A stretch of 31,126 nucleotides of DNA from CAYUZU01 sp964448675. GTDB lineage: Bacteria; Planctomycetota; Phycisphaerae; UBA1845; Fen-1342. Shown in pieces: positions 17,051 through 25,055 of this stretch. A program made the position numbers and the translations under genes. Every line of letters starts with the position of its first letter. Position 1 is the first letter of the stretch. The notes under the pieces are model-generated. The model was not told where the DNA came from and did not search any database. It was given only the letters and a program-made list of their open reading frames with translations. The DNA is taken from contig CAYUZU010000040.1 in the NCBI GenBank assembly GCA_964448675.1, positions 1 through 31,126 of the forward strand. Direction: 5' to 3'.

Positions 17051-17461
17051 GTGTGCCCGAAATGTAATGAGCCCCTGTTGATCATGGAGCTGCACGGTGT
17101 CGAGGTGGATCATTGCCTCGAATGCCGGGGGACGTGGTTCGATCACGGCGAGCTGGAGTTGATCAGCGAGCTGGCGGGCGTGGCCCCGGGGCAGGTGGAG
17201 GCCGCGGTTCACGCCGCCGGCCAGGGTGCGAAGACGCGTTACCGCTGTCCGCGCTGCGTGAAGAAGCTGCGGGCGGTGAACATCGGGCAGCCGCCGATCG
17301 AGGTGGATGTCTGTCCCGATGGCGAGGGGATCTGGCTGGACGCGGGGGAGCTGGCGGACATCGTGCGTCTGCTGTCGGATGGCGGCGATGACGCGGCGAT
17401 CGCGGAATTCTTCGGCGACTTGTTTCGCCATGAGCTGACCGGACAAGCGGAGGAAGAATGA
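17051..17461 (+). CDS. Double zinc-ribbon protein (zf-TFIIB type)
   Basis: The 136-aa protein holds two copies of the short zf-TFIIB ribbon. The first is complete: C2-x2-C5, then C22-x2-C25 followed by RGTWFDHGEL. The second has C66-x2-C69 and C88 followed by GIWLDAGEL, but the fourth ligand is Gly91 (CPDGEG), so it may not hold zinc. The C-terminus is acidic. GTG 17051 is preferred over GTG 17045 because GGAGG is 8 nt before it against 2 nt. The stop overlaps the LemA start (ATGA), showing translational coupling. Proteins of this type often sit beside membrane proteases or LemA; the molecular role is unknown. Confidence 0.82.
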   Translation: MCPKCNEPLLIMELHGVEVDHCLECRGTWFDHGELELISELAGVAPGQVEAAVHAAGQGAKTRYRCPRCVKKLRAVNIGQPPIEVDVCPDGEGIWLDAGELADIVRLLSDGGDDAAIAEFFGDLFRHELTGQAEEE

Positions 17462-18030
17462 TCATGGGATACTTACTCGTCGCACTGGCCGTCCTTGTCG
17501 GCATCGGGCTGGTGGTGGTGTTCTGGATGGTCGGCATCTACAACGCGCTGGTGCGCATGCGCAACGAGGTCAAGAACGCCTGGGCGCAGATCGACGTGCA
17601 GCTCAAGCGGCGGCACGACCTGATACCGAATCTCGTCGAGACGGTGAAGGGCTACGCGTCGCACGAGAAGGGCACGCTGGACGCCGTCGTGCAGGCGCGA
17701 TCGAAGGCGGTCGGGGCCCAGGGGGTGCCGGACCAGGCGGCGGCGGAGGGCGAGTTGAGCCAGGCGCTGGGCCGGCTGATGGTCGTGGTGGAGAGCTACC
17801 CGGACCTGAAGGCAAACCAGAACTTCCTGTCGCTACAGGAAGAGCTGACGTCGACCGAGAACAAGATCAGCTTCGCACGGCAGTTCTACAACGACTCGGT
17901 CATGAAGTACAACACGCGCATCCAGTCATTCCCGCAGAACATCGTCGCGGGCATGTTCAGCTTCAACGAGGCCGATCTGTTTGAGCTGCAGGACCCGGCC
18001 CAGCGCGAGGCGCCGCAGGTGAAGTTCTAG
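17458..18030 (+). CDS. lemA: LemA family membrane protein
   Basis: The 190-aa protein has an N-terminal transmembrane helix (about 4-28) followed by the conserved LemA body: YNALVRMRNEVKNAWAQIDVQLKRRHDLIPNLVETVKGY (in pieces at 28-66), then SYPDLKANQNFLSLQEEL and NKISFARQFYNDSVMKYNT. The fold is a helical bundle facing away from the membrane. LemA proteins have no known enzymatic activity but are often encoded with M48 proteases or TPM-domain proteins, as here. The start overlaps the upstream stop codon; an in-frame ATG two codons later is also possible. Confidence 0.93.
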   Translation: MIMGYLLVALAVLVGIGLVVVFWMVGIYNALVRMRNEVKNAWAQIDVQLKRRHDLIPNLVETVKGYASHEKGTLDAVVQARSKAVGAQGVPDQAAAEGELSQALGRLMVVVESYPDLKANQNFLSLQEELTSTENKISFARQFYNDSVMKYNTRIQSFPQNIVAGMFSFNEADLFELQDPAQREAPQVKF

Positions 18031-18032
18031 CG

Positions 18033-18142
18033 ATCAGCAATCGGCTGTCAGCCAGAGGGTATCCGGACCGATTCTGCCTGATGGCCGCGAGCTGAGAGCT
18101 TTCCGCCCCTGACCACTGAAAACTGAGGACTGACGACTCGCT
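18033..18142. repeat. Heptamer repeats in opposite orientations upstream of the M48 gene
   Basis: Three heptamers of type rTCaGCn (18033-18053: ATCAGCA, ATCGGCT, GTCAGCC) are followed 54 nt later by five heptamers of type ACTGAnn (18108-18142: CCTGACC, ACTGAAA, ACTGAGG, ACTGACG, ACTCGCT). The TCAG and CTGA cores are reverse complements, so the arms could pair. The array ends 4 nt before the M48 ATG, which has no clear ribosome binding site. A related array lies at 23345-23386. Confidence 0.7.
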
Positions 18143-18146
18143 CGCC

Positions 18147-19619
18147 ATGTGGGAAGCCATCGAAGCCAATCGCCGCCGTTCGCTGTGGCTCATCAGCCTG
18201 ATGGGGGCGCTGCTGGTCGTGCTGGGGGCGCTAGTCGGGCTGACGGTCGTGCTGTCGTTCGGTTACTACGAGATTCAGCAGAGCGATGCGCAGGAGCTGC
18301 CGCCGTTCTGGCAGCAGGTGCTCGATGCGCAGGCCGGCATCTGGTTCGGGATCGCGGTTGCGCTGGTGATCTGGTTCATCATGTGGATCTCGGCGATCAC
18401 GGCCGGCGATTCGATCCTGCTGCGCAGCGCGAAGGCCCGCGAGATTTCGAAAGAAGATGCGCCGCAGTTGTGGAACGTGGTCGAAGAGATGACGATCGCG
18501 TCGGGCATGGGCAAGATGCCGCGTGTGTTCATCATCGACGATTCGTCGCTCAACGCGTTCGCCGTGGGCTACAAACAGGAGAAGTGTGCCGTCGCCGTGA
18601 CGGCAGGGCTGCTCAAGCGGCTCAATCGTGACGAACTGCAGGGCGTGATCGCACACGAGATCGGCCATATCCGCAACCAGGACGTCAAGTTCATGACCAC
18701 CGCCGGCGTGATGGTCGGGGCCATCGTGCTCATGTCACACATCTTCCTTCGTGGCATGTTCTACAGCGGCGGCGGGCGGCGGCGCTCGTCACGGGGCGGC
18801 GGCGGCTACGCCCAGCTCATCATCCTTGCCATTGCGATTCTCATGGCGATCATTGCCCCGATCGCGGCCCAGATGCTGTACTACGCCTGCTCGCGGCGGC
18901 GGGAGTTCCTCGCCGACGCGAGCTCCGCCCGCTTCACGCGTTACCCGCCGGGGCTGGCATCGGCGCTGGAGAAGATCTCGCGGCGATCGGGAATGGCGGC
19001 GGCGGACAACAAGGTCATCGCGCCGATGTGCATCGTGAACCCGCTGCAATCGCGGGCCGCATTCAGCCTGTTCTCCACGCACCCCAAGACCGAGGAGCGC
19101 ATCCAGATCCTGCGCAGCATGGGCGGTGCGGGTTTCGCCGCTTACGAAGAGGCGTTTCGGAAGGCCCAGGGGGAGAAGCAGCACTGCATCGGCGAGCGCA
19201 CCCTTGCCCAGGATGAGCAGGTCGGCCTGCGCGAGCCCACCCCCGAGCCCCAGCGCAAGGAAGACGCCGTCCAGCGGGCCGAGGAGGTCGAGCGAATCCT
19301 CGATCACGTCCTGCCGTTTGCGATCATCGCCTGCGCCTGCGGTGTGCGGCTCAAACTGCCGCCGAACTTCAAGCGCGACCAGCTGAAATGCCCGCGGTGC
19401 GGGCGGGCGCACAGCACGTCGGAAGCGAAGAAGCCCGACCAGCGGGACGCGGCGGCGTCGGGCGGTCCCAAGCCGCCGATGCGTTACCGACGGAAGGGGA
19501 CGGGCTGGGAAACGTTTCAGTGCTCGTGCGGGCACCCGATCCAGCTCAGCCCGAAATTCAGCGCATCGTGGACGGATTGCCCGAAGTGCGGGCAGCACAT
19601 CGACATCGTCGGGCAGTAG
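18147..19619 (+). CDS. M48 (HtpX-like) membrane metalloprotease with C-terminal double zinc-ribbon
   Basis: The 490-aa protein is a zinc-dependent membrane endopeptidase. Four transmembrane segments are visible (about 13-37, 65-83, 182-202, 222-242). The metal site is HEIGH (His170, Glu171, His174), with the third ligand probably Glu253 in EFLADA. SLNAFAVGY at 134-142 is also typical of HtpX. The unusual part is the tail: two repeats of C-x-C-x16-C-x2-C (C396/C398/C415/C418 and C459/C461/C478/C481), probably two zinc ribbons facing the cytosol, joined by a charged linker. Normal HtpX is about 290 aa and ends before them. It follows LemA by 116 bp. Its role is probably the removal of damaged membrane proteins, with the ribbons for partner or substrate binding. 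No good Shine-Dalgarno is seen. Confidence 0.9.
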   Translation: MWEAIEANRRRSLWLISLMGALLVVLGALVGLTVVLSFGYYEIQQSDAQELPPFWQQVLDAQAGIWFGIAVALVIWFIMWISAITAGDSILLRSAKAREISKEDAPQLWNVVEEMTIASGMGKMPRVFIIDDSSLNAFAVGYKQEKCAVAVTAGLLKRLNRDELQGVIAHEIGHIRNQDVKFMTTAGVMVGAIVLMSHIFLRGMFYSGGGRRRSSRGGGGYAQLIILAIAILMAIIAPIAAQMLYYACSRRREFLADASSARFTRYPPGLASALEKISRRSGMAAADNKVIAPMCIVNPLQSRAAFSLFSTHPKTEERIQILRSMGGAGFAAYEEAFRKAQGEKQHCIGERTLAQDEQVGLREPTPEPQRKEDAVQRAEEVERILDHVLPFAIIACACGVRLKLPPNFKRDQLKCPRCGRAHSTSEAKKPDQRDAAASGGPKPPMRYRRKGTGWETFQCSCGHPIQLSPKFSASWTDCPKCGQHIDIVGQ

Positions 19620-19624
19620 CGCTC

Positions 19625-19679
19625 TTCCGCGAAGCGGGCCGTTGCGTTACAATGTAGTGATAACGCACAATCAAGTGCG
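19625..19679 (+). promoter_or_regulatory. Promoter with overlapping dyad operator before the beta-oxidation operon
   Basis: TACAAT (19648-19653) is a good -10, with a poor -35 (TTCCGC, 19625-19630) at 17 nt. A perfect 7-bp dyad TGCGTTA (19643-19649) / TAACGCA (19661-19667) with an 11-nt spacer overlaps it. A second nested dyad CGCAC/GTGCG lies at 19664-19668/19675-19679. The geometry suits a repressor of the TetR type, common for fatty-acid degradation genes; no regulator gene is in the window. Confidence 0.55.
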
Positions 19680-19717
19680 CAATTCTACCTTTCAACAGCC
19701 TGTTGACGGACGCGACG

Positions 19718-20863
19718 ATGGAATTTGACCTGCCTGAGGACCTTGTCTCCCTACGAGATGTCGTAAGAAAGTTCGCCGCCGAGCGAATCCGTCCCCACGC
19801 CCGTGATTGGGATCGCGAGCAGAGACTGCCGGATGAGCTTGTCGCCGAGCTGGGTGAGCTCGGCCTGATGGGGATCCTGACGCCCGAGGCGTACGGCGGC
19901 GTGGGTTTGGGTTACCTGGCCAATGCCGTCGTGATGGAGGAGTTGGCACGGCAGGATGGCGGTGTGGCGCTGCTGGTGGCGGCGCACAACGGCCTCTGCC
20001 TGTCGCACCTGAACCTGCACGCCAGCGAAGAGCAGAAGCAGCAGTACCTGCCGAAGCTGGCCAGCGGTGAGTGGATCGGCGCCTGGGGGCTGACCGAGCC
20101 GGGGAGCGGGTCGGACGCCGTCGCCCTGCGGACGCGGGCGGAGAAGGACGGCGATGGCTGGCGGCTCAACGGCAACAAGATGTTCATCACGAACGGGGCG
20201 CGGGCGGAGGTCTTCGTCGTGATGGCCCGCACCGATCCGGAGAAGAAGTCAAAGGGCATCTCGGCGTTCATCGTCGAGCGCGGTGACGAGGGGCTGTCGA
20301 TCGGCGCCAAGGAAGACAAGATGGGGGTGCGATCGAGCGACACCGTGCCGCTGGATTTCGACAACCTCTATGTCGGGCCCGAGCGTCTGGTCGGGGCCGA
20401 GGGGGCCGGGTTCGTGGGGGCGATGAAGGTGCTGGAGCGCGGCCGGGTGGGGATTGGTGCGCTGGCGCTGGGCCTGGCGCGTGGTGCACTGGAGGAGTCG
20501 ATCGCGTATGCCAATGATCGGCAGGCGTTCGGCAAGCCCATCGCGGCATTGCAGGCGATCCAGTACAAGTTGGCGGACATGGCGACCGCGCTCGAAGCGG
20601 GGCGGCTGATGGTGCACCAGGCGGCGGCGGCGCTGGACGCGGGTGAGGATGCACCGCTGAAGGCGTCGATGGCCAAGCTGTTCGCGACCGAGCTCGCAAC
20701 GCGCGCCGGCCTGGAGGCGATCCAGGTGCATGGTGGCTACGGCTATACCAAGGACATGCCGGTGGAGCGCTACATGCGCGATGCGAAGCTCATGGAGATT
20801 GGTGAAGGCAGCAGCGAGATTCAGCGGATCGTGATCGCCCGGGAGATTCTCGCCCGCGAGTAA
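19718..20863 (+). CDS. Acyl-CoA dehydrogenase (first copy)
   Basis: The 381-aa FAD enzyme introduces the first double bond in acyl-CoA beta-oxidation. The family layout is complete: N-terminal helical domain (1-115), beta domain with WGLTEPGSGSDA (123-134) and FITNG (156-160), and C-terminal helical domain with AFGKPIAALQAIQYKLADM (270-288) and VHGGYGY (337-343). The catalytic base is Glu363 in IGEGSSEIQR, the position used by short- and medium-chain enzymes. The ATG at 19718 is preferred to a TTG five codons upstream; neither has a strong binding site. It is the first gene of the operon and is followed 46 nt later by a second paralogue. Chain-length preference cannot be read. Confidence 0.93.
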   Translation: MEFDLPEDLVSLRDVVRKFAAERIRPHARDWDREQRLPDELVAELGELGLMGILTPEAYGGVGLGYLANAVVMEELARQDGGVALLVAAHNGLCLSHLNLHASEEQKQQYLPKLASGEWIGAWGLTEPGSGSDAVALRTRAEKDGDGWRLNGNKMFITNGARAEVFVVMARTDPEKKSKGISAFIVERGDEGLSIGAKEDKMGVRSSDTVPLDFDNLYVGPERLVGAEGAGFVGAMKVLERGRVGIGALALGLARGALEESIAYANDRQAFGKPIAALQAIQYKLADMATALEAGRLMVHQAAAALDAGEDAPLKASMAKLFATELATRAGLEAIQVHGGYGYTKDMPVERYMRDAKLMEIGEGSSEIQRIVIAREILARE

Positions 20864-20909
20864 CGGACAGGTGGAAGTAACAGCAACACGCAGTACAAGG
20901 ACCAACGCG

Positions 20910-22073
20910 GTGGATTTCCAACTCAACGAAGATCAGCAGGCGATGCGCGAGGCCGTGCGGGATTTCTGTGCCAATGAGATTGCGCCCAAGGCGGCCACGC
21001 GCGACGAAGAGGGACGCTTCGAGGAGGGGTTGGTCGAGAAGCTCGGCGAGCTCGGTCTGTTCGGGACCTACATTCCCGAACAGTACGGCGGCGTCGGACA
21101 GGATTGCATCACCTACGCCATGACCGTCGAGGAGCTCTCGCGTGCGTGCGGTGCGACCGGCATTCTCGTGTCGGCGCACCATTCGCTGGCGGTCGACCCG
21201 ATCCTCAATTACGGCACCGAGGAGCAGAAGCAGAAGTACCTGCCCAGGATGGCCACTGGCGAGTGGATCGGCTGCTACTCGCTGACCGAGCCGGGGAGTG
21301 GCTCGGACGCCGGCGCGGCGACATGCAAGGCGGTCGAGACCGACGACGGCTGGCTCATCAATGGCACCAAGAACTTCGTGACCAACGGCAACGACGCGCA
21401 CGTTGTCGTTCTGTTCGCGGTGACGGATGCGGACAATGAGCGGCGGCGCATGTCGGCCTTCATCGTTGAGCGCGGCACGCCCGGTTACTCCATTGGCAAG
21501 CTCGAGAAGAAGCTCGGCATCAAGGCCAGCAGCACGGCGGAGTTGATCTTCGAGGATTGTCTGGTTCCCAAGGACGCGTTGCTCGGCGAACGCGGCAAGG
21601 GCCTGCACATCGCCTTGGGCACGCTGGACGGCGGGCGGGTTGGCGTCGCGGCGCAAGCCGTCGGCATCGCCCAGGCCGCCCTCGATTGCAGCACCGACTA
21701 CGCCAAGACGCGGGTGCAGTTCAACCGCCCAATCGCCGATTTTCAGGCGATTCAATGGAAGCTGGCCGACATGGCAGTGCAGATCGAGGCATCGCGCCTG
21801 CTGACCTACCGCGCCGCCTGGCTCAAGGAGAACAAACGTCCCTATGGCCCCGAAGCCGCCATGGCCAAGCTCTATGCCAGTGAGATGTCGAACCGCGTGA
21901 CGGACATGGCGATTCAGGTCTATGGCGGTTATGGCTATTGCGCCGATTATCCCGCAGAGCGGCTGATGCGCGACGCGCGCATCACCGAGCTCTACGAAGG
22001 CACCAGCGAGATCCAGCGGCTGGTGATTGCACGTCAGGTTATCAAGAACCCCGAGTGGGTAGCGAGAGGTTGA
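20910..22073 (+). CDS. Acyl-CoA dehydrogenase (second copy, short-chain type)
   Basis: The 387-aa enzyme has the same fold as its neighbour, with YSLTEPGSGSDAG, KNFVTNG, VQFNRPIADFQAIQWKLADM and VYGGYGYCADYPAERLMRDA. Its catalytic Glu363 lies in LYEGTSEIQR, the exact motif of butyryl-CoA and other short-chain dehydrogenases. The GTG at 20910 is chosen because AAGGA lies 8 nt upstream; a GTG at 20871 adds 13 unconserved residues. The thiolase begins 4 nt after its stop. The two copies differ throughout, so this is an old duplication and probably a division of labour by chain length or branching. Confidence 0.93.
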   Translation: MDFQLNEDQQAMREAVRDFCANEIAPKAATRDEEGRFEEGLVEKLGELGLFGTYIPEQYGGVGQDCITYAMTVEELSRACGATGILVSAHHSLAVDPILNYGTEEQKQKYLPRMATGEWIGCYSLTEPGSGSDAGAATCKAVETDDGWLINGTKNFVTNGNDAHVVVLFAVTDADNERRRMSAFIVERGTPGYSIGKLEKKLGIKASSTAELIFEDCLVPKDALLGERGKGLHIALGTLDGGRVGVAAQAVGIAQAALDCSTDYAKTRVQFNRPIADFQAIQWKLADMAVQIEASRLLTYRAAWLKENKRPYGPEAAMAKLYASEMSNRVTDMAIQVYGGYGYCADYPAERLMRDARITELYEGTSEIQRLVIARQVIKNPEWVARG

Positions 22074-22077
22074 ACGC

Positions 22078-23259
22078 ATGGCAGACAAAGTGGCCTATCT
22101 CGTAGCAGCACAACGCAGCCCCGTCGGGCGCTACCTCGGCAGCCTGGCGAAGCTGTCCGCGATGGAAGTCGGGGCGCAGGTCGCCAAAGCGACGATCGCC
22201 AAGGGCCAGGTCGATCCCGCCGCGATCGACGAGGTCTACGTCGGCCAGGTGCTGCAGGCCGGGTGCGGGCAGAATCCCGCGCGGCAGGTGGCGCTGGGCG
22301 CCGGCATTCCCGACACGATTTCGTGTGCGACCGTCAACAAGGTCTGTGGCAGCGGGCTTCAGGCCGTCATGTTCGCCGACCAGGTCATCCGCGCCGGCGA
22401 TGCCGACGTCATTCTCGCCGGCGGCATCGAGTCCATGAGCACGGCACCATTCCTCACGCGCACCATGCGTGCCGGGAACAAGTTCGGCCACACCGAGCTC
22501 GTCGACGAGATGCTCTACGACGGATTGACAAACGTGTATTCGGGCGAGCTCATGGGGGAGCTTGCCGAGTACACCGCCGAGAAGGCTGGCCTGACGCGCG
22601 AGGAACTCGACCAGTGGTCGGCACGCAGCCAGCAGCTCACGGCACAGGCATGGGAGGGGGGCAAGTTCGCTGACGAGGTGACGCCGATCGAGCTCCCCCG
22701 CGGCAAGGGCACATTCGACAAGGACGAGACGTTCCGCGCGGACACGACCGTCGAGGCGCTCGCGGGGCTCAAGCCGGCGTTCAAGAAGGACGGTGTGGTG
22801 ACCGCCGGCAACGCGTCGCAGCTTTCCGATGGCTCGGCGATGCTGGTCGTCACGAGCGAAGTCGGCCTGAAGAAGTGTGGCGGCACGCCGATCGCCCGGA
22901 TCGTGGCGCAGGCAACGGCGGGAGCGGCGCCGCGGGAGCTGTTCTTTACGCCGCCGAAGGCCGCGACAATGGTGATCGAGAAGGCCGGCTGGTCGCGCGA
23001 GCAGGTCGAGTGCTGGGAGCTGAACGAGGCCTTTGCATCGCAGACGATTGCGGGCCTGAAGGCGCTCGAGCTGACCGGCGACGACCCGGTGAATGTGCAC
23101 GGCGGCGCGATCGCGCTCGGCCACCCGATCGGGGCCAGCGGCGCGCGGGTCCTCGTTACCTTGCTGCACGCCATGAAGCAGCGTAACGCCAAGCGCGGCG
23201 TAACGGCGGTTTGCCTCGGCGGCGGGAACGCGGTCGCCATGGCGGTAGAGGCGGTGTGA
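22078..23259 (+). CDS. Acetyl-CoA C-acyltransferase (thiolase)
   Basis: The 393-aa enzyme cleaves 3-ketoacyl-CoA to acetyl-CoA, or runs in reverse as acetoacetyl-CoA synthesis. Catalytic residues are all visible: Cys90 in NKVCGSGL, His349 in GHPIGASG and Cys379 in AVCLGGGN, each within one position of the classic Zoogloea thiolase residues (89, 348, 378). NEAFA and NVHGGAIALGHP are also intact. GAGAGG precedes the ATG by about 8 nt. The gene starts 4 nt after the second dehydrogenase, so it is tightly coupled. Whether it prefers acetoacetyl-CoA or longer substrates cannot be said. Confidence 0.95.
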   Translation: MADKVAYLVAAQRSPVGRYLGSLAKLSAMEVGAQVAKATIAKGQVDPAAIDEVYVGQVLQAGCGQNPARQVALGAGIPDTISCATVNKVCGSGLQAVMFADQVIRAGDADVILAGGIESMSTAPFLTRTMRAGNKFGHTELVDEMLYDGLTNVYSGELMGELAEYTAEKAGLTREELDQWSARSQQLTAQAWEGGKFADEVTPIELPRGKGTFDKDETFRADTTVEALAGLKPAFKKDGVVTAGNASQLSDGSAMLVVTSEVGLKKCGGTPIARIVAQATAGAAPRELFFTPPKAATMVIEKAGWSREQVECWELNEAFASQTIAGLKALELTGDDPVNVHGGAIALGHPIGASGARVLVTLLHAMKQRNAKRGVTAVCLGGGNAVAMAVEAV

Positions 23260-23344
23260 AGAGGGGAGCGTCGTGAGGGATTGGTGAGTAGCGCGACAGA
23301 CGGGCAACTCGCTGGCTGCTGACTGAAGGCGAACGGCTGTAGCG

Positions 23345-23386
23345 CCTGACAACGGACCATTGAAGACTGACAACTGAAAACCGAGA
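23345..23386. repeat. Six phased heptamer repeats between thiolase and hydroxyacyl-CoA dehydrogenase
   Basis: CCTGACA, ACGGACC, ATTGAAG, ACTGACA, ACTGAAA and ACCGAGA follow one another in exact 7-nt phase, consensus ACTGAnn. The array sits in the only long spacer (138 bp) inside the beta-oxidation operon and ends 11 nt before the next ATG. It matches the array at 18108-18142. Confidence 0.7.
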
Positions 23387-23397
23387 GCTTCAAAGCC

Positions 23398-24264
23398 ATG
23401 AACATCCGCACCAACATCAAGACCGTGGGCGTCCTCGGCACCGGCACCATGGGTTCCGGCATTGCCCAGACCTTCGCCCAGTCCGGCCGCAAAGTCCTCA
23501 TGTACGACAGCGACACGGCGGCAATCGATCGTGCTATGGGCGTCATCGAGAAGTCGCTCGACAAGCTCGTGCAGAAAGAGAAGATCGCCAAGGATGCCGC
23601 GAAGTCGACGCGCGACAACCTCGCGCCAGCCAAGATGAGCGACATGGGCAACGTCGATCTGGTTGTCGAGGCGGTGTTCGAGGACATCGCCGTCAAGCAC
23701 ACCGTTTATCGTGAGCTTGCGAAGACTGTGCCCGACGATGTCATTCTGGCGAGCAACACATCGAGCATCTCCATCAGTGAGCTCGGCGCGGTCAGTCAGC
23801 GCCCGGCCCAGTTCATCGGCATGCACTTCTTCAACCCGGTACCGATGATGAAGCTGGTCGAGGTTGTGATTGGCCTACAGACGGCCGAGCCGGTGGTCGA
23901 CGCCATCAGCAAGCTCTCTGAGGAGCTCGGCAAGACCCCGCTGCGCGTCAAGGACCATCCTGGCTTCGTTTCGAATCGCATCCTGATGCCGCTGGTGAAT
24001 GAGGCCATTGCGTGCTACGCCGATGGTGTGGCCGACGCCGCCACGATCGACGAAGTCATGAAGCTCGGCATGGCCCATACGATGGGGCCACTGGCGACGG
24101 CAGACCTGATCGGCCTCGACGTCTGTCTCAACATCATGGAAGTGCTGCACCGCGATCTCGGAGAGGATCGCTACCGCCCGACGCCGTTGCTGCGCACGAT
24201 GGTGCGCGCCGGCATCCTCGGCCGCAAGAGCGGCAAGGGCTTCTTCGACTACAGCAAAAAGTAG
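23398..24264 (+). CDS. 3-hydroxyacyl-CoA (3-hydroxybutyryl-CoA) dehydrogenase
   Basis: The 288-aa enzyme oxidises 3-hydroxyacyl-CoA with NAD(P). It has the Rossmann motif GTGTMG (14-19), Asp37-Ser-Asp in MYDSDT, SNTSSISIS (119-127), the catalytic His143 in GMHFFNPVP, KDHPGFVSNRILMPLVNEA, and the C-terminal GRKSGKGFFDYS. This is the stand-alone short form (about 280-290 aa) typical of butyrate-type pathways, not the fused FadB. No strong Shine-Dalgarno precedes the ATG; the heptamer repeats lie directly upstream. The hydratase starts 8 nt after its stop. Confidence 0.95.
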   Translation: MNIRTNIKTVGVLGTGTMGSGIAQTFAQSGRKVLMYDSDTAAIDRAMGVIEKSLDKLVQKEKIAKDAAKSTRDNLAPAKMSDMGNVDLVVEAVFEDIAVKHTVYRELAKTVPDDVILASNTSSISISELGAVSQRPAQFIGMHFFNPVPMMKLVEVVIGLQTAEPVVDAISKLSEELGKTPLRVKDHPGFVSNRILMPLVNEAIACYADGVADAATIDEVMKLGMAHTMGPLATADLIGLDVCLNIMEVLHRDLGEDRYRPTPLLRTMVRAGILGRKSGKGFFDYSKK

Positions 24265-24272
24265 GGATCGGC

Positions 24273-25055
24273 ATGTCTCACGAGAAATCGCAAACCGAGG
24301 TCCACCTGGACAAGCAGGGCGACGTTGCCACCATCCGCTTCGTGTCTCCCGCCGGCGTGAACATCTTCTCGTCGCGCGTCATCGGCTCGCTCGGCACGAT
24401 TGTCGAGCGCGTTTCGGTCGACCCGCACGTGCGCTTCGTCGTCTTCCGTGGCGACGGCAAGGTCTTCCTGGCCGGCGCCGACATCAGCGAGATGTCCACC
24501 TTCAACGAAGACAGTGGCCGCTCCTTTGCCATGAATGGCCACCATGTCTTTGACCGCATCGAGCACCTGCCGCAGGTGACCATCGCCGCCATCAACGGGC
24601 ATGCGATGGGGGGCGGCTGCGAGCTTTCGCTGGCCTGCGATTTCCGTCTTATGGTGGCCGGCGCGAAGATCGGCCAGCCCGAGACACGGCTCGGGTTGAT
24701 TCCCGGGTGGGGCGGCACGCAGCGCCTGCCCAAGGTGGTGAACCTGGGCGTCGCCCGGCGGCTGCTCTTCTCGGGCGACTCGATCAGCGCCGAGGAGGCC
24801 CAGCAGATCGGCCTGGTCGACGCGGTCGTGCCCTCGGTCGACAAGCTCGATGACGCGATTGTCGACTGGTGCAAGAAGCTCGCGCCGGGCTCGCCGGCGG
24901 CGATCACGCGCATCAAACGCGCCCTGCTGAACGAGGACGAGATTGGTGAGTTCGCCAAGTGCTTCAGTTGCGACGACGCGCGCGAGGGCATGAGCGCTTT
25001 CCGCGAAAAGCGCGCTGCCGAGTGGTCGTCCTGGAGCTGCGCGAAGGACAAATAG
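24273..25055 (+). CDS. Enoyl-CoA hydratase / crotonase family
   Basis: The 260-aa enzyme adds water to 2-enoyl-CoA. The oxyanion-hole segments are FLAGADISEM (65-74) and AINGHAMGGGCELSLACD (106-123). Both catalytic glutamates are in place: Glu117 in GGCELSL and Glu137 in QPETRLGLIPGWGGTQRL. The ATG has AGGG about 7 nt upstream; the same frame is open further upstream inside the previous gene but is not conserved-looking. It is the last gene of the operon and completes the cycle. A hairpin follows at 25194; the stretch 25056-25193 has no gene. Confidence 0.93.
   Translation: MSHEKSQTEVHLDKQGDVATIRFVSPAGVNIFSSRVIGSLGTIVERVSVDPHVRFVVFRGDGKVFLAGADISEMSTFNEDSGRSFAMNGHHVFDRIEHLPQVTIAAINGHAMGGGCELSLACDFRLMVAGAKIGQPETRLGLIPGWGGTQRLPKVVNLGVARRLLFSGDSISAEEAQQIGLVDAVVPSVDKLDDAIVDWCKKLAPGSPAAITRIKRALLNEDEIGEFAKCFSCDDAREGMSAFREKRAAEWSSWSCAKDK

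Noticed and set aside
20790..22088. A 432-codon minus-strand open frame opposite the second acyl-CoA dehydrogenase
   Set aside because: Antisense shadow of an enzyme with all family motifs.
22042..23826. A 594-codon minus-strand open frame opposite the thiolase and hydroxyacyl-CoA dehydrogenase
   Set aside because: It crosses two verified genes and their spacer, with composition typical of an antisense frame.
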